Source: Steroidobacteraceae bacterium (GTDB lineage Bacteria > Pseudomonadota > Gammaproteobacteria > Steroidobacterales > Steroidobacteraceae). From it: DNA of 64,000 bases. Below are positions 8,287 through 18,188 of this stretch, one piece after another. The stretch's first letter is position 1. Each line of letters begins with the position of its first letter. The notes under the pieces are model-generated. The model had not been told where the DNA came from and did not search any database. It saw only the letters and a program-made list of their open reading frames with translations. The translations under genes were made by a program, and so were the position numbers. The DNA is taken from NCBI GenBank assembly GCA_025451845.1, contig JANWJS010000012.1, positions 53,417 to 117,416 on the forward strand, in the 5' to 3' direction.

Positions 8287-9917
8287 AGAGCTCCTCCCCA
8301 CTCGAGTCGCGTGACCAGGGAAGAGCCCTCGAGCCGGGCGACGATGCACTGGTTGGGGAGGGTAACGCCGAACTCCGGGTGCCAGGTTCCCGCCCGGATG
8401 TCGATCCGACGCGCGCCCTCGAACGTCATATGAGTCGATTCAGCGCCGGGCCATGAAAGGGCGAGGCAGTGGTCCGTCTCGAGTCGAGCGGTCACTTCCG
8501 GGTGCAGGTGAAAGTACGCATCGGCGATCCCGAAATTGCCGCTGACTTTGTCTTCAACCCGCAGGCTTCGGTCGTCGAGAACCCAACATCTGGTGTGCAG
8601 ATTCCTTCCCGGCAATCTAGCATACCCATCGTGTCTGCCTTCGATCGCAATATGTCCAGCAGAGGAAGAAGCTGCGAGAATCTGCACCCGAGCCCGCCGC
8701 GCAACCCGAAAGCCGCTCCAGACCTCGCTGGAATTCTGCTCGTCCACCGTGAGCGTATTGTGAGCGGCGGTACCGCGCTGGCGATGTCGCTCGCCATCGA
8801 CTCCGTACCGCGAGGTCCCTGAGTTTACGAACAGGCGTTGCCGCCCGAGACTCATCTCGAAGCTCAGCGTGTCCGCATGACCATGACCCAGGAGGTAATC
8901 GGGGCCGAGTGGCGCACAGTCGCAGATCACGTACGCGGGTCCCCGGGACATAGCGCAATAGCCGCTCGCCTCGAGGATTTCGAGCGGTCTTCGGTCGAGC
9001 CGCGGTGCGGCCAGATTCAGCCGGTCGGCATATCGCTCCAACTCCGCCAACTGCGGCGCCATTCCAAAGGCTGCGTCGTTGAAAAAGGAGATACCCCCAT
9101 CGGGATGGCACATGATTTGCGCCCATCGCCACATCCGTTGCTGAGCTTCTATCCAATGCGCCGGAACCGGATGTCCGAATGCATGCCTTATGTTTATAAG
9201 GTCGAGCAAGTCCTCGAGCGCCGATGCATGGTACATCGGACTGCGCTCGAAGTGGCCGCCGTCCGGGAGAACCTGCTCCCGCAACTCTCCCTCGATGATT
9301 TCGAGTCCCCGCCGGTACCAGCTTTCGGCTTCGCGGCCGTCAAAGTAAGAGCCGACGTAAATCAGCGCCTTCCCATTCGCGAAGAGGTGATTCCCGAGCA
9401 GGTGGTATTCCAGGCGTCGCATGAGCCAGCGCGCTTGCGTCGCGAGGCTTTCCCGGCAGTTGGCCGGCAACACGTTTCCACCCAGTGCCCATTTGACCCA
9501 GTTCACGATACGGCGCGATACCGGGTAGGGCTCCCAACCCGGACCGTCGCCCGGTGGGTTCTCCGCGACCCAGCGATCGAGGATGTCCTTATGCCACGCT
9601 CGTCTGCGCGGCGCATCGCGGGCATTCAGGTCATCGAAATAGTGTAGTTGATAGAGCCAGAGTCTCGTGACATCGCCGCGCCGCCAATCCTGAGCGAGTG
9701 CGCACCTGCGCTCGACATTGAGCATCCTGAAGACATCGGGTGCGACCAGGGTCTGTCCGCAGGCCACAGGCATCATCCACGGACCGATCAGCGTCCTGGG
9801 CGGGGGCGCCGTTCCCACACGGGCGCGTGGTCGCGGAAGAAGGAGCCGCGCGCGTCCGGCGAGCTGGATGGGCCTGAGGTGGCGTACGGTATGGAAATAC
9901 CGCGAGAGAACTGTCAA
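8283..9917 (-). CDS. Heparinase II/III-like (alginate lyase-type) protein, copy 2
   Basis: 544 residues from the TTG at 9917, which overlaps the upstream stop as TTGA. An N-terminal alpha-toroid domain contains LLGNHLFANGKAL and RSPMYHASALEDLLDL. The C-terminal beta-sandwich has LLGHGHADTLSFEM and GTAAHNTLTVDEQ. The Asn-His (GNH) and Tyr-His (MYH) pairs match the positions used for beta-elimination in PL12/PL17-type lyases, so the fold may be active. There is no signal peptide, unlike secreted lyases. It sits directly after a bi-domain oxidoreductase, the same pairing as in the second set near 18-25 kb. It may trim, epimerise or proofread a uronic-acid-containing glycan; the true reaction is unknown. 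Confidence 0.8.
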   Translation of the reverse strand: MTVLSRYFHTVRHLRPIQLAGRARLLLPRPRARVGTAPPPRTLIGPWMMPVACGQTLVAPDVFRMLNVERRCALAQDWRRGDVTRLWLYQLHYFDDLNARDAPRRRAWHKDILDRWVAENPPGDGPGWEPYPVSRRIVNWVKWALGGNVLPANCRESLATQARWLMRRLEYHLLGNHLFANGKALIYVGSYFDGREAESWYRRGLEIIEGELREQVLPDGGHFERSPMYHASALEDLLDLINIRHAFGHPVPAHWIEAQQRMWRWAQIMCHPDGGISFFNDAAFGMAPQLAELERYADRLNLAAPRLDRRPLEILEASGYCAMSRGPAYVICDCAPLGPDYLLGHGHADTLSFEMSLGRQRLFVNSGTSRYGVDGERHRQRGTAAHNTLTVDEQNSSEVWSGFRVARRARVQILAASSSAGHIAIEGRHDGYARLPGRNLHTRCWVLDDRSLRVEDKVSGNFGIADAYFHLHPEVTARLETDHCLALSWPGAESTHMTFEGARRIDIRAGTWHPEFGVTLPNQCIVARLEGSSLVTRLEWGGAL

Positions 9918-12058
9918 TGTCGCGCCGCCTCGGCCAGTGTCACCGTGACTCGCGCTACCTCGATTATTTCCTCGAACGGAATGGGCACGCCTTTCGCGGT
10001 CGTGAGCGCATCGACGAAAGCTCTCACGCACGCGGCTTGACCTTTGTCCTGCCGCCACAAATTCATGTTGCTGAACTTGCCCCAACCGTAGCCGCGCAAC
10101 TTGCGGAAATTATTGAGCTGCAGTATGCGCCCGCCACAGAACACCTCGATGCGCTCCTTCGGGAAGCTCCGATGTCCGTTGGCAAGGTAGTGAATCACGC
10201 CCCACGACCCGTCCTCAAACGCCAGCGTCACAGTCGCCTTGTCGTCGGATCTGCCGTGTGATTCTGACGCCGCTCCAAGGGTCTGGATCCGTGCTTCGGT
10301 GATGCGACTGCCCGCCAGAAATCTCGCCAGATCGATGAAATGGCAAACTTCCCCGATGATCCGCCCGCCACCCGAGTTCCGATCCTGGGTCCAGTGTTCC
10401 TCGGGAACGGCGCCAGCGTTGACAGTGGCAACCATGCACATCGGCTCACTGACGGTGCGCAAGAGCTGCTTCATTCGCACGATATGTGGCGCGAACCGTC
10501 GATTGAACCCTACCATGACCAAGGGCCTGGCTGCCGGATCGGCAGCGAGCCAGGTCGCTTGAATCTGCTCGATTTCCTGCCCGGTCATGGCGAGCGGCTT
10601 TTCGACGAAAACGTGCTTTCCTGCGCGCAGCGCCTGCGTTACGTATTGCGCATGGCTCTCGTGCCGCGTCGCGACAACGACCGCATCGATATCGTCCGCG
10701 GCGAATACCGCGTCGAGTTCCGTCGTGACCCCTGCAAAGCCGTACTTGCGTCCATAATGGGCGGCGCTACGGCCGCTGTTACTTGCAATACTTCGCAAGC
10801 TGACTGGGGACGACGCAAACGCCGGGATGAGTACACGACCCGCGTAATTCCCGGCACCAATGAACGCGATGCCGGGATTGCCGCGCACCGCGCGCCGGGA
10901 ATCACCGGATGGCAAATTGATGGTTCGCGCGGTGATCTCGTGCTCACCGCTGGAATACTCGAGGAGGATCCCCAGGTAGGGCTCCGATCGTCCGGCAAGG
11001 AGCTCGTAAGCCCTGGGTGCTTCTTCGATTGGATACCGGTGGGTGATCAGGCCCTCTGTCTGGAGGCGGCCGCTGGCCATCATGTCGAGAACGGCCTCCA
11101 AATTGCGCTGTTCGGTCCAGCGGACGAACCCGACCGGATAGTCGTGACCGGCTTGCTCGTAAGAGGCATCATAGCGGCCCGGTCCGTAGGAGCAGGACAC
11201 CTGGAAAGTGAGTTCCTTCTCGTAGAAATCTGCGCGATTCAGCTCGAGCCCGGCAACGCCAATCAGTATGATCCGCCCGCGCTTACGGCACATGTGCGCG
11301 GCCTGTGACACCGGCTCATTACTATCCGTAGCGGCCGTGATAAGGACACCGTCGAGACCCCTGCCTCTGGAAAACAATTGCGCTGCGGCGAGGGGATCCT
11401 GCCCTTGCGCGAGATCGACGACTTCCGCTCCAAGAGCCCGGGCGCGAGAGGCTTTGTACGGATCGGGATCGATACCGAGCACCCTGCATCCGCTCGCGCG
11501 CAGCAGCTGCACGGTCAGCAGTCCGATCAGCCCGAGGCCGGTGACTGCGAAACATTCCCCCAGTGTCGGCGCGGCAAGCCGCAGTCCTTGAAGAGCGATG
11601 GCGCCGAGCACGCCGAAAACCGCTCCGTCGTCCGAGACCCCTTCAGGCAACCGCGCGCACAGATTCATCGGCACCGCGACGACTTCGGCATGCGGGCCGT
11701 TGGAGAGCACCCGATCGCCGACTGCAAATCCGGTCACCCCGGAACTCACTTCGAGCACCGTGCCCACATTGCAGTACCCGAGCGGCAGGGGCTCGTCGAG
11801 TTTGCTTCGCACTGCCTCCAAAGTCGGCATGAGACCGTCGGTGCGGACTTTATCCCATGCCTGACGCACCTTTTCGGGTTGCTGGCGGGCCTTCATGAGC
11901 CATCCTGCGCGGCCGAAGTCCACGAGCATCCGCTCGGTACCTGCTGAAATCAGCGACCGGTGCGTGCGGACCAGTAGGCCGTGCGCAGGCGTCCGGGGGA
12001 CCGGCACACTGCGGAGCGTCGTTGCGCCCGTGAGGAGCTCTTGCAAGACTTGACGCAC
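9914..12058 (-). CDS. Bi-domain oxidoreductase (MDR dehydrogenase + Gfo/Idh/MocA), copy 2
   Basis: 714 residues; GTG at 12058 preceded by GAGGAAGG at a 9-base spacing. Residues about 1-360 form a medium-chain dehydrogenase with NAD(P)-binding loop VTGLGLIGLLTVQLL. Residues about 390-714 form a Gfo/Idh/MocA oxidoreductase: IAFIGAGNYAGRVL, then GKHVFVEKPLAM carrying the family's EKP motif. Fusions of this kind occur in EPS loci next to heparinase-like genes and are thought to act on nucleotide or lipid-linked sugars. The substrate is unknown. It is a paralogue of the 721-residue protein at 23099-25264 and overlaps the next gene by 4 bases. Confidence 0.85.
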   Translation of the reverse strand: MRQVLQELLTGATTLRSVPVPRTPAHGLLVRTHRSLISAGTERMLVDFGRAGWLMKARQQPEKVRQAWDKVRTDGLMPTLEAVRSKLDEPLPLGYCNVGTVLEVSSGVTGFAVGDRVLSNGPHAEVVAVPMNLCARLPEGVSDDGAVFGVLGAIALQGLRLAAPTLGECFAVTGLGLIGLLTVQLLRASGCRVLGIDPDPYKASRARALGAEVVDLAQGQDPLAAAQLFSRGRGLDGVLITAATDSNEPVSQAAHMCRKRGRIILIGVAGLELNRADFYEKELTFQVSCSYGPGRYDASYEQAGHDYPVGFVRWTEQRNLEAVLDMMASGRLQTEGLITHRYPIEEAPRAYELLAGRSEPYLGILLEYSSGEHEITARTINLPSGDSRRAVRGNPGIAFIGAGNYAGRVLIPAFASSPVSLRSIASNSGRSAAHYGRKYGFAGVTTELDAVFAADDIDAVVVATRHESHAQYVTQALRAGKHVFVEKPLAMTGQEIEQIQATWLAADPAARPLVMVGFNRRFAPHIVRMKQLLRTVSEPMCMVATVNAGAVPEEHWTQDRNSGGGRIIGEVCHFIDLARFLAGSRITEARIQTLGAASESHGRSDDKATVTLAFEDGSWGVIHYLANGHRSFPKERIEVFCGGRILQLNNFRKLRGYGWGKFSNMNLWRQDKGQAACVRAFVDALTTAKGVPIPFEEIIEVARVTVTLAEAARH

Positions 12059-12073
12059 TTGATCGGGCCTTCC

Positions 12074-13030
12074 TCACCGATCTGCCGCAATGGCGGTCAT
12101 TCGTTTCCTGGTTCGCAATGCAGAACCCGACACTATGCCGACGGCGGCCAACAGGAATCCCAATAGAGCGCTCACCAGGGTCATGTGTGCCCGGCGAGGA
12201 TAGTAGCGTTCAACCGGTAGACTCGGCGGGTCGAGCACCTGCACCGCGAATTCCTGACGACTTTCCGCCACCACTTCCCGTCGCAGCTGCGCTTCGAGCA
12301 ATGCGACGGCGGCCGACCGGATACTTTCTTCGTGTTCGGTGGTTATGTATTTCGTCAACAGGTCGACCGCCTTGCGAGCCTCATCGAGTGTTCGATTTCG
12401 CATCGACTCGTTCAGCTGAGCGATCATTGCCGTCGCCCAGCGCTGCGCGACTTCGGGCGTCGGCCCGCGCACCTTCAGTTGGATGAAGTCCGTTCGGCGA
12501 TCGACTTGCGCCACCCGGATCAGATTCAAGCGCTTCATGGCATCATCCGTCGAGGGGCCTGGCTGCCGCGACGCGAATTCCGAATCAGGAACAGGCTCCA
12601 GCCAATCCTTCAGGCGCGCCACAATTCCAGGCGGCTGCCCACTCGAGTCAACCCATCTGTGCTCCTTCGCATTCCATAGATCGGGAAAGAGATACTGCAG
12701 CACACCATTCTGGCTCATGAACTGCAGTGAAAACTGCCTCGAGTCGAGCACGGCGACCGACTCGTTCAGATTCGATCCGACGGAAGCCAGGCCGGAGAGG
12801 CCTGCCACCCCGGCGACTTCGCCGACCAGCCCACTGAGAGCGCCACCGCCCAGATCAAGGTCACCCCCTTGCTTGACCGGAGCGAGCAGGGCCTCCGACT
12901 CGAAGACGGGCTTGCGTGTCAAGGAATAGACGGCGCCCACGACCGCGCCGAACAACGTAGCGAAAACCAGCAATTTCCACCACGAGGTCAGAAGACCTAT
13001 CAGATTACGCAGGCTTACTCTGGGCCCCAT
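12074..13030 (-). CDS. Wzz-type polysaccharide chain-length / co-polymerase protein
   Basis: 318 residues from the ATG at 13030, whose A is shared with the TGA of the upstream polymerase gene. One transmembrane segment lies near residues 15-35 (LLVFATLFGAVVGAVYSLT) and a second near the C-terminus (LVSALLGFLLAAVGIVSGS). The second is preceded by DPPSLPVERYYPRRAH, the Pro-rich motif before TM2 in the Wzz family. The middle is a periplasmic helical region. There is no C-terminal BY-kinase domain, and no separate kinase gene is in the window. It should set EPS chain length with the polymerase just upstream. Confidence 0.8.
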   Translation of the reverse strand: MGPRVSLRNLIGLLTSWWKLLVFATLFGAVVGAVYSLTRKPVFESEALLAPVKQGGDLDLGGGALSGLVGEVAGVAGLSGLASVGSNLNESVAVLDSRQFSLQFMSQNGVLQYLFPDLWNAKEHRWVDSSGQPPGIVARLKDWLEPVPDSEFASRQPGPSTDDAMKRLNLIRVAQVDRRTDFIQLKVRGPTPEVAQRWATAMIAQLNESMRNRTLDEARKAVDLLTKYITTEHEESIRSAAVALLEAQLRREVVAESRQEFAVQVLDPPSLPVERYYPRRAHMTLVSALLGFLLAAVGIVSGSALRTRKRMTAIAADR

Positions 13031-14370
13031 CACGACCGACACCCCCGTATATTCGCCTCTGCATGCCCGCCATCGGTCGTCGGCAGCGCCAGCTCCAGGA
13101 TTCGTTGTACGCCGATCAGCAGAATCAGGCCCGCCAGCCACCATTTGTAGCCGTATGAGACTTTGAACGCGCCGACCAGGTCGACCTGGCTCATGTAGTA
13201 GCACGTGACGATTGACCCGATGAACGCCGAAAACACCACTGGATTTCTCGCTATTCGCCCCAGCTGTCCGCATGCCGCGATCCACACTCCTACGATCAGC
13301 ATCGTCGCGAACGACCAGGGATATCCGCCCTGGGCGTATGCCGATATCTGGGCTGCGGCGGGGGCGGCGCCCTGCGCCCAGGTGTCGTGCGGAAACATGA
13401 AATTGGAGACGATGAGATTCGTCGTAATCTGCGGGCCGATCCCGAATCCTGCCAGGCCAAGATCGATGCCGGAGAATGGCACCTGATGTGGGAAAACGGC
13501 CATGTAGAAAGGGACTGCCGAGGCGTCCCGGAATATGATGTTGTATACGCTGAAGGCGACGTCGAGCATGCTCGTTCCTCCGAGGAGCGAAGAGAGAACC
13601 ATCAGGACGAAGATTCCCGCCGCGCCCGCCCCGATCATCGTCGGGACGCCGATCAATCCGAGCGCGCGCGCCGCGACTACCAATTCGAGCCCGAAAATCA
13701 GCATATTGCTCTTGGTGAAAGTGGCGAGGTAGAGGTAACAGAGCAGCCCGGAGAGACTCATCATCAACGTCCACCAGGCACTGCTCTTCTGGCGCACTGC
13801 CCTATGAAATGCAACCATGATGATCGAGGGGATCGCCATGTAGATGAAGGCAAAGTGGAGGGTGCCCAGGTCTCCGAACAGTTCCGCGCGCATCTCGATA
13901 TTGAGCTTGTATGAGCCGGCCGTGTCGGCGTTGAATACGGCGAGGCCGAGATAACCTCGAGATGCCAAATTCACGAAGCAATAGGCGCAAAAGCCGAAGC
14001 CGACGATCCCGGCAGCGAGAACATCGACACGCGCCCTAAGCAACCGCGCGCCAACGACCGCCGACTTCCGCACGTGCCTGTAGGTCCCAACTGCAGCCAG
14101 GTTCGTGATGACCAGAGGACCCCACAGCTCGAACCAATATCCCCAATCGGCACCCGGGGTGAGCCACGTCTCGTCCATGCTTGGAAACATCAACGCCCAG
14201 ACGCTTCGCACCGAGGGCCAGGTCAAGATCGTTGCGCCGATCGCCGTGGTCAGGACGTATATGCCATTGAATACCACCATCGGCACTCGTAATGGCTTGG
14301 GCGCAAGCCATATCATCACGATCGCGCAAATCAGTGCGATCACGCTGCAGGCCAAAGCTTGGATCAGCAT
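13030..14370 (-). CDS. Wzy-like polysaccharide polymerase
   Basis: 446 residues, almost entirely hydrophobic, with about ten to twelve predicted membrane spans beginning LIQALACSVIALICAIVMIW. Soluble catalytic motifs are absent, as usual for oligosaccharide repeat-unit polymerases, which share topology more than sequence. A long non-hydrophobic loop around residues 300-350 (VFPHQVPFSGIDLG to FPHDTWAQG) fits the large periplasmic loop of Wzy proteins. It sits between a glycosyltransferase (1-base gap) and the Wzz-type gene (1-base overlap), the expected setting for a polymerase. The call rests on topology and position. Confidence 0.7.
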   Translation of the reverse strand: MLIQALACSVIALICAIVMIWLAPKPLRVPMVVFNGIYVLTTAIGATILTWPSVRSVWALMFPSMDETWLTPGADWGYWFELWGPLVITNLAAVGTYRHVRKSAVVGARLLRARVDVLAAGIVGFGFCAYCFVNLASRGYLGLAVFNADTAGSYKLNIEMRAELFGDLGTLHFAFIYMAIPSIIMVAFHRAVRQKSSAWWTLMMSLSGLLCYLYLATFTKSNMLIFGLELVVAARALGLIGVPTMIGAGAAGIFVLMVLSSLLGGTSMLDVAFSVYNIIFRDASAVPFYMAVFPHQVPFSGIDLGLAGFGIGPQITTNLIVSNFMFPHDTWAQGAAPAAAQISAYAQGGYPWSFATMLIVGVWIAACGQLGRIARNPVVFSAFIGSIVTCYYMSQVDLVGAFKVSYGYKWWLAGLILLIGVQRILELALPTTDGGHAEANIRGCRS

Positions 14371-14371
14371 T

Positions 14372-16105
14372 TCAGATGCCAGCTTTCGGGGTCGTGGCTA
14401 CCGGAGATCGCAAGCCCAGCCGATTCATCGCGGAAAGGATCGCGGCCACATGATGCTGCCAAGTATACCGCTCCCTTGCGAGCTGGTAGGCATTGCGGCC
14501 CAGCGCCCGGCGAAGCGCTGCGTCGCGCGCCAACAGCTCGACGCCGCAGATAAGTTGCTCCACATTTCCGGGCTCCACGAGCACAGCGACCGCTTGGGAC
14601 TGCGCCGCGCCGAGTCCTCCCTGATCGCCTCGGTGCAACTTGATGGCCGGCTGCAATATATCACCCAGCTGATCGAGATCGGAAGCCACGATTCCCCGCC
14701 CCATGGCCATGTATTCGAAGAGCTTCGTCGGGGATCCGAAGAATCGTGATCCGTCGGCATTCGCAACGTGCGGCGAGAGAAGAATGTCCGATGCGGCCAG
14801 AAAGCGAGGCGCTTCACGCTGGGCGACGAGGCCCGTCAGGTGCACGTACGGCTCCGCGCCGATGCCGCTCAGCGCGGTACGCACCGTCGACATCTTCAAG
14901 CCATCGCCGACCAGAACGAACCGCAGCCGCAGCGCATCGAGCAGATCGCGCCGCTCCAGCACCATTTTCCGGATCGCGTGGGCCAGCACGTCAACGCCGT
15001 GCCATTGTCCGAAAGTTCCCACGAACGTGGCGACGACGTCCGTCGGGTCGAGCCCGAGTTGCTTTCGCAGTGCGGCATTCTCCTCGGCGGAGAACCGCGC
15101 AGGGTCGTAGACTTTGGGATCGACGCAGTTGGGGTAAGTGACGATGCGGTCACTCTCCACGCCGCGGTCGAGCAACTCGCTCCGCAAGACATCCGAGACC
15201 GTCACGATCACGTGGGCGTGGCGCAGTGCGACCTCCTCTGCCAGCACGGCCGTGACATGGTAGCGCAGGGGCCTGCCCCAGTTCTTGGCTACCCAGGCTT
15301 CCGAGCCGTTATACTCGAGGACCAGAGGCACTCCGAAGCGCCTAGACAGCGCCACTCCCGTGTAATTCCCAATCGACAGGCGCTGATAGATGAATCCGAC
15401 ATCAGTCTTTGCAAGCTCCCGCCCTACCGAGAACACACATTTTCTATTGAAGCGATAGTGGGTTCTTTCGATGGGGAGCGCCGGAATACGCGGCGCTGCA
15501 AGCGGAACCAGCCGTGCTCGCTCGTCCACCAGGAGACGGCCGCCGACGGTGAACAATCTCACTGACAGTCCATGGTCCATCAGCGAATTCGCTACCCCCG
15601 AAATATGCCCGACCGAGCCGCCCGCCTTCAACCCGAACCAGAGATTGCAGTTGAGATAGGCGACGTTCGGTATCACGACCGCTTGCGGCACCGTCCGCGC
15701 GGCCCGCTTCAGTGTGTGCAGCTCTCTTCGGCACCTGTGAAAGTCGACCGCACCCATGAATGATTCGGCAAGAATGCGCAGCCCATACACGGCCGCCCGA
15801 AGCCGGCTCATTCTCGCCATCGTGAGCTGTGGGCCGACCCACTGCAGCCGCCTCGCCCGGGTGACCGCGGCCATGACGGCAAGCATGGGCAGCGTCGCGT
15901 TTCCTGACTCGTCTTCAATGGCAATCGATAGGAGTTTCGCGCGGACCGCCCGCAAATCCCGGAACAGTTGCCCTAGAGAGCTCCGGCGCAGCTCCACGAC
16001 ATCGAGAAAGCGTAGCGTGGAGCCGAAATACCCTGTCAGCCTGTCGCGAAAATCGCGCGATAGCGGATAGTTGGACAGAATCACCTGCTCTGCGTCGTCG
16101 CTCAT
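14372..16105 (-). CDS. Glycosyltransferase family 4, long form
   Basis: 577 residues from the ATG at 16105, coupled by an ATGA overlap to the flippase stop. The GT4 portion begins about residue 150 with GGSVGHISGVANSL. It continues with VPLVLEYNGSEAW, TVSDVLRSELLDRGV and FGSPTKLFEYMAMGRGIVAS, the last holding the E-x7-E-like donor site of GT4 enzymes. The first 150 residues are an extra N-terminal region of unknown role, rich in Arg and Leu. It works in the cytoplasm on the lipid-linked repeat. At nearly 200 residues longer than the WbuB-like enzyme at 7105, it is probably a distinct subfamily. Confidence 0.85.
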   Translation of the reverse strand: MSDDAEQVILSNYPLSRDFRDRLTGYFGSTLRFLDVVELRRSSLGQLFRDLRAVRAKLLSIAIEDESGNATLPMLAVMAAVTRARRLQWVGPQLTMARMSRLRAAVYGLRILAESFMGAVDFHRCRRELHTLKRAARTVPQAVVIPNVAYLNCNLWFGLKAGGSVGHISGVANSLMDHGLSVRLFTVGGRLLVDERARLVPLAAPRIPALPIERTHYRFNRKCVFSVGRELAKTDVGFIYQRLSIGNYTGVALSRRFGVPLVLEYNGSEAWVAKNWGRPLRYHVTAVLAEEVALRHAHVIVTVSDVLRSELLDRGVESDRIVTYPNCVDPKVYDPARFSAEENAALRKQLGLDPTDVVATFVGTFGQWHGVDVLAHAIRKMVLERRDLLDALRLRFVLVGDGLKMSTVRTALSGIGAEPYVHLTGLVAQREAPRFLAASDILLSPHVANADGSRFFGSPTKLFEYMAMGRGIVASDLDQLGDILQPAIKLHRGDQGGLGAAQSQAVAVLVEPGNVEQLICGVELLARDAALRRALGRNAYQLARERYTWQHHVAAILSAMNRLGLRSPVATTPKAGI

Positions 16106-17352
16106 GCCTCGAACCGTAGTACGCGTGGATGTAAGCGGTAGCCGATGATTGCGAGCACGCCGGCACAGACGAATGCCGCACCAAAGGACTGCCCAAGCGC
16201 AGCGCCGGTTGCGCCGTGGACCCGCGTTAGTGCGGCGGCGGCGCCGTACGCCAGGACCACGCCAATCGCCCATACGATCACGAGCGACCATGGAAAGTCT
16301 CGAATCACCAGATACTGCGAAAGTACACTGACGACCGTATAAGCGACGACCGCCGGCAGCAAAGCCCAAAGAACGGGAACCGCGGCTGCATACTGCTTAC
16401 CGAACAGAAGGGGTACCACCCAGGGCGCTGCAATCGCGGTGGCGGAGCACGCCGCAAACATCAGTAGTACCGTATATCGTGCGGCTTGCCTGACTTGCGG
16501 CCACGAGGCTTCGCCCGTGCGGACGAGAAACGGAAACAAAACGGTGCTGACGGAGGCTGGAATGATGAGCAGGACGTCGAAGGCCTGTGAAGCTATCGAA
16601 TACTCCCCGAGCGCGCTCGCTTCCCCGCGTACGGTCATTACGGCCGCGCCGGCGCGTTGCAGAAAGTACCCGAAGACCAATGCCAGATATGCCCGCGACG
16701 AGAAGCCGAGACCCAGGCGAACCAATTCCCACGAGAACCTCCATGACCCCTTGTTGTCGGCAGTCATGAAGCAGAAGAGGCCGATGGCAGTTGAAGTGGC
16801 GGCCAGCGCCGCGGCAAGTACGAACCCCGGCGATCCCGCCCGGTAGAGAGCGCAGGCCGCAACACCCGCGAGGCTCACCAGCGCGTTCACGAGCTGCCAG
16901 ACGTTCATCGTATGAAAGCGCTCCACGCCCATCAGCAGACTTCCGGCGAGATTCCAAAACAGTATGGTTGCGCCGATGGCACATACTGCGAGGAGAAAGC
17001 TCGCCGGCAGCGCCACTCGCGCCGCCAGGGGCCGCCCCCACGCGAACACGATCGCGACCCCCACGAGCCCGAAGAACGCGGCGACGTATAGACTATTGAC
17101 CAGCAGCGGCCGCAAGCGGCCATGATCCTGGGCACCCAGCAGGACATTGCTCGAAGTCAGGCCGAGGTTCAGCGCTTGGCCAAACAATGCCCCCAGCGTC
17201 ATGACGGCGAAATATTGACCCCGCCCGGCCGGCCCGAGCACTCGAGCGCTCACGATGCTGGTGGCAAGGCCGCAGACCACCACGGCGAAGCGCGCCGCAA
17301 TGGTGCTCGACACACTGCTCGCGACCCGTCGCTTCTCCGTCTCGGAAATCAT
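16102..17352 (-). CDS. Wzx-type polysaccharide flippase (MOP superfamily)
   Basis: 416 residues from the ATG at 17352, coupled by an ATGA overlap to the methyltransferase stop. About twelve hydrophobic spans. The first span contains SARVLGPAGRGQYFAVMTLG, the hallmark VLGP.GRG-Y segment of Wzx/PST flippases. It would move the undecaprenyl-linked EPS repeat to the periplasmic face for the polymerase two genes downstream. The upstream longer reading is rejected because it overlaps the methyltransferase and lacks a ribosome site. Confidence 0.85.
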   Translation of the reverse strand: MISETEKRRVASSVSSTIAARFAVVVCGLATSIVSARVLGPAGRGQYFAVMTLGALFGQALNLGLTSSNVLLGAQDHGRLRPLLVNSLYVAAFFGLVGVAIVFAWGRPLAARVALPASFLLAVCAIGATILFWNLAGSLLMGVERFHTMNVWQLVNALVSLAGVAACALYRAGSPGFVLAAALAATSTAIGLFCFMTADNKGSWRFSWELVRLGLGFSSRAYLALVFGYFLQRAGAAVMTVRGEASALGEYSIASQAFDVLLIIPASVSTVLFPFLVRTGEASWPQVRQAARYTVLLMFAACSATAIAAPWVVPLLFGKQYAAAVPVLWALLPAVVAYTVVSVLSQYLVIRDFPWSLVIVWAIGVVLAYGAAAALTRVHGATGAALGQSFGAAFVCAGVLAIIGYRLHPRVLRFEA

Positions 17353-18188
17353 CCCGCGGCTTTCCGCGCCCGAACGATCACATACCAGCCGCCGAATCCG
17401 AGCCATCGCTCGAGTGTGGGTCGTGAAAACGGCCGCAGCAGCCAGGAAAACGGCGGCGGGAAGTGCCCAGCCTCCACGTGATGTACGCTCGTGCGTACGT
17501 CCTCGAAGCCGGTGAATAGAGCCGCTGCGCCTGGACGGGAGTAGACCTTCACCAGCGGCACCGCCGGATTATCCGCGCTCCGGTATTCGATCTCCGATAA
17601 CAGCCGTCGCCATCCCTTTTTGGGAATTCCGCAGCGCAGCACCCCTCGAAATAGCACCGTCCACAGCCAGAAGAACCAGGAATCGCGGTGATACAAGCCG
17701 ATGAGGGCGGTGCCTCCTGGCCTCAGAACTCTCAAGACCTCCCGAACTGCCCGGGCGGTGTCCGGCGTGTGATGCAGTACACCGAACGAGTAGACCAGGT
17801 CAAAGCTCGCATCCGGGAACGGGTTCGCTTCCGCATCCCCCAGCACACCCTCGGTTTGCAGAGCGTGGGCCGCCAGATGTTTGCGCGTGTGCCGCAGGTG
17901 TTCCGCGGAGAGATCGAGCGCATGCATCCTCGACCCGGCGAGCGCGAGGCTCAAATGATCGCTCCCCAAACCGACTCCTATCTCGAGCACGTCACGCTCC
18001 TTCCAGTCCTCGAACCGCATCGCTCCCGGCATCCAGGGCGCGTACACCTCGTAACGGTGCCGGCGCACGGATTCGTACCAGGCTGCAGACTCCGCCTCCG
18101 CGTTATCAGCCGTTACCGCGCCGCAAGGATCGCGATCCCATTGCTTTTGGATCTCGGCCTTGTCATCTATGGTATGTGAGCGATTCAT
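17349..18188 (-). CDS. Class I SAM-dependent methyltransferase
   Basis: 279 residues from the ATG at 18188, coupled by an ATGA overlap. The Methyltransf_11 core is clear: DVLEIGVGLGSDHLSLA (motif I), then FDLVYSFGVLHHTPDTARAV (motif IV and following) and LRPGGTALIGLYHR. The C-terminal 90 residues contain hydrophobic WFFWLWTVLFRGVL, perhaps a membrane-associating surface. It resembles the methyltransferase at 22234-23091 in motifs and layout (SFGVLHH, GLY), so the two may be old paralogues modifying related sugars or lipid-linked intermediates. Confidence 0.85.
   Translation of the reverse strand: MNRSHTIDDKAEIQKQWDRDPCGAVTADNAEAESAAWYESVRRHRYEVYAPWMPGAMRFEDWKERDVLEIGVGLGSDHLSLALAGSRMHALDLSAEHLRHTRKHLAAHALQTEGVLGDAEANPFPDASFDLVYSFGVLHHTPDTARAVREVLRVLRPGGTALIGLYHRDSWFFWLWTVLFRGVLRCGIPKKGWRRLLSEIEYRSADNPAVPLVKVYSRPGAAALFTGFEDVRTSVHHVEAGHFPPPFSWLLRPFSRPTLERWLGFGGWYVIVRARKAAG

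Noticed and set aside
8287..8349. Longer start for the WbuB-like glycosyltransferase at 8349
   Set aside because: It would overlap the lyase-like gene by 67 bases; the TTG at 8286 has a strong ribosome site and matches the family N-terminus.
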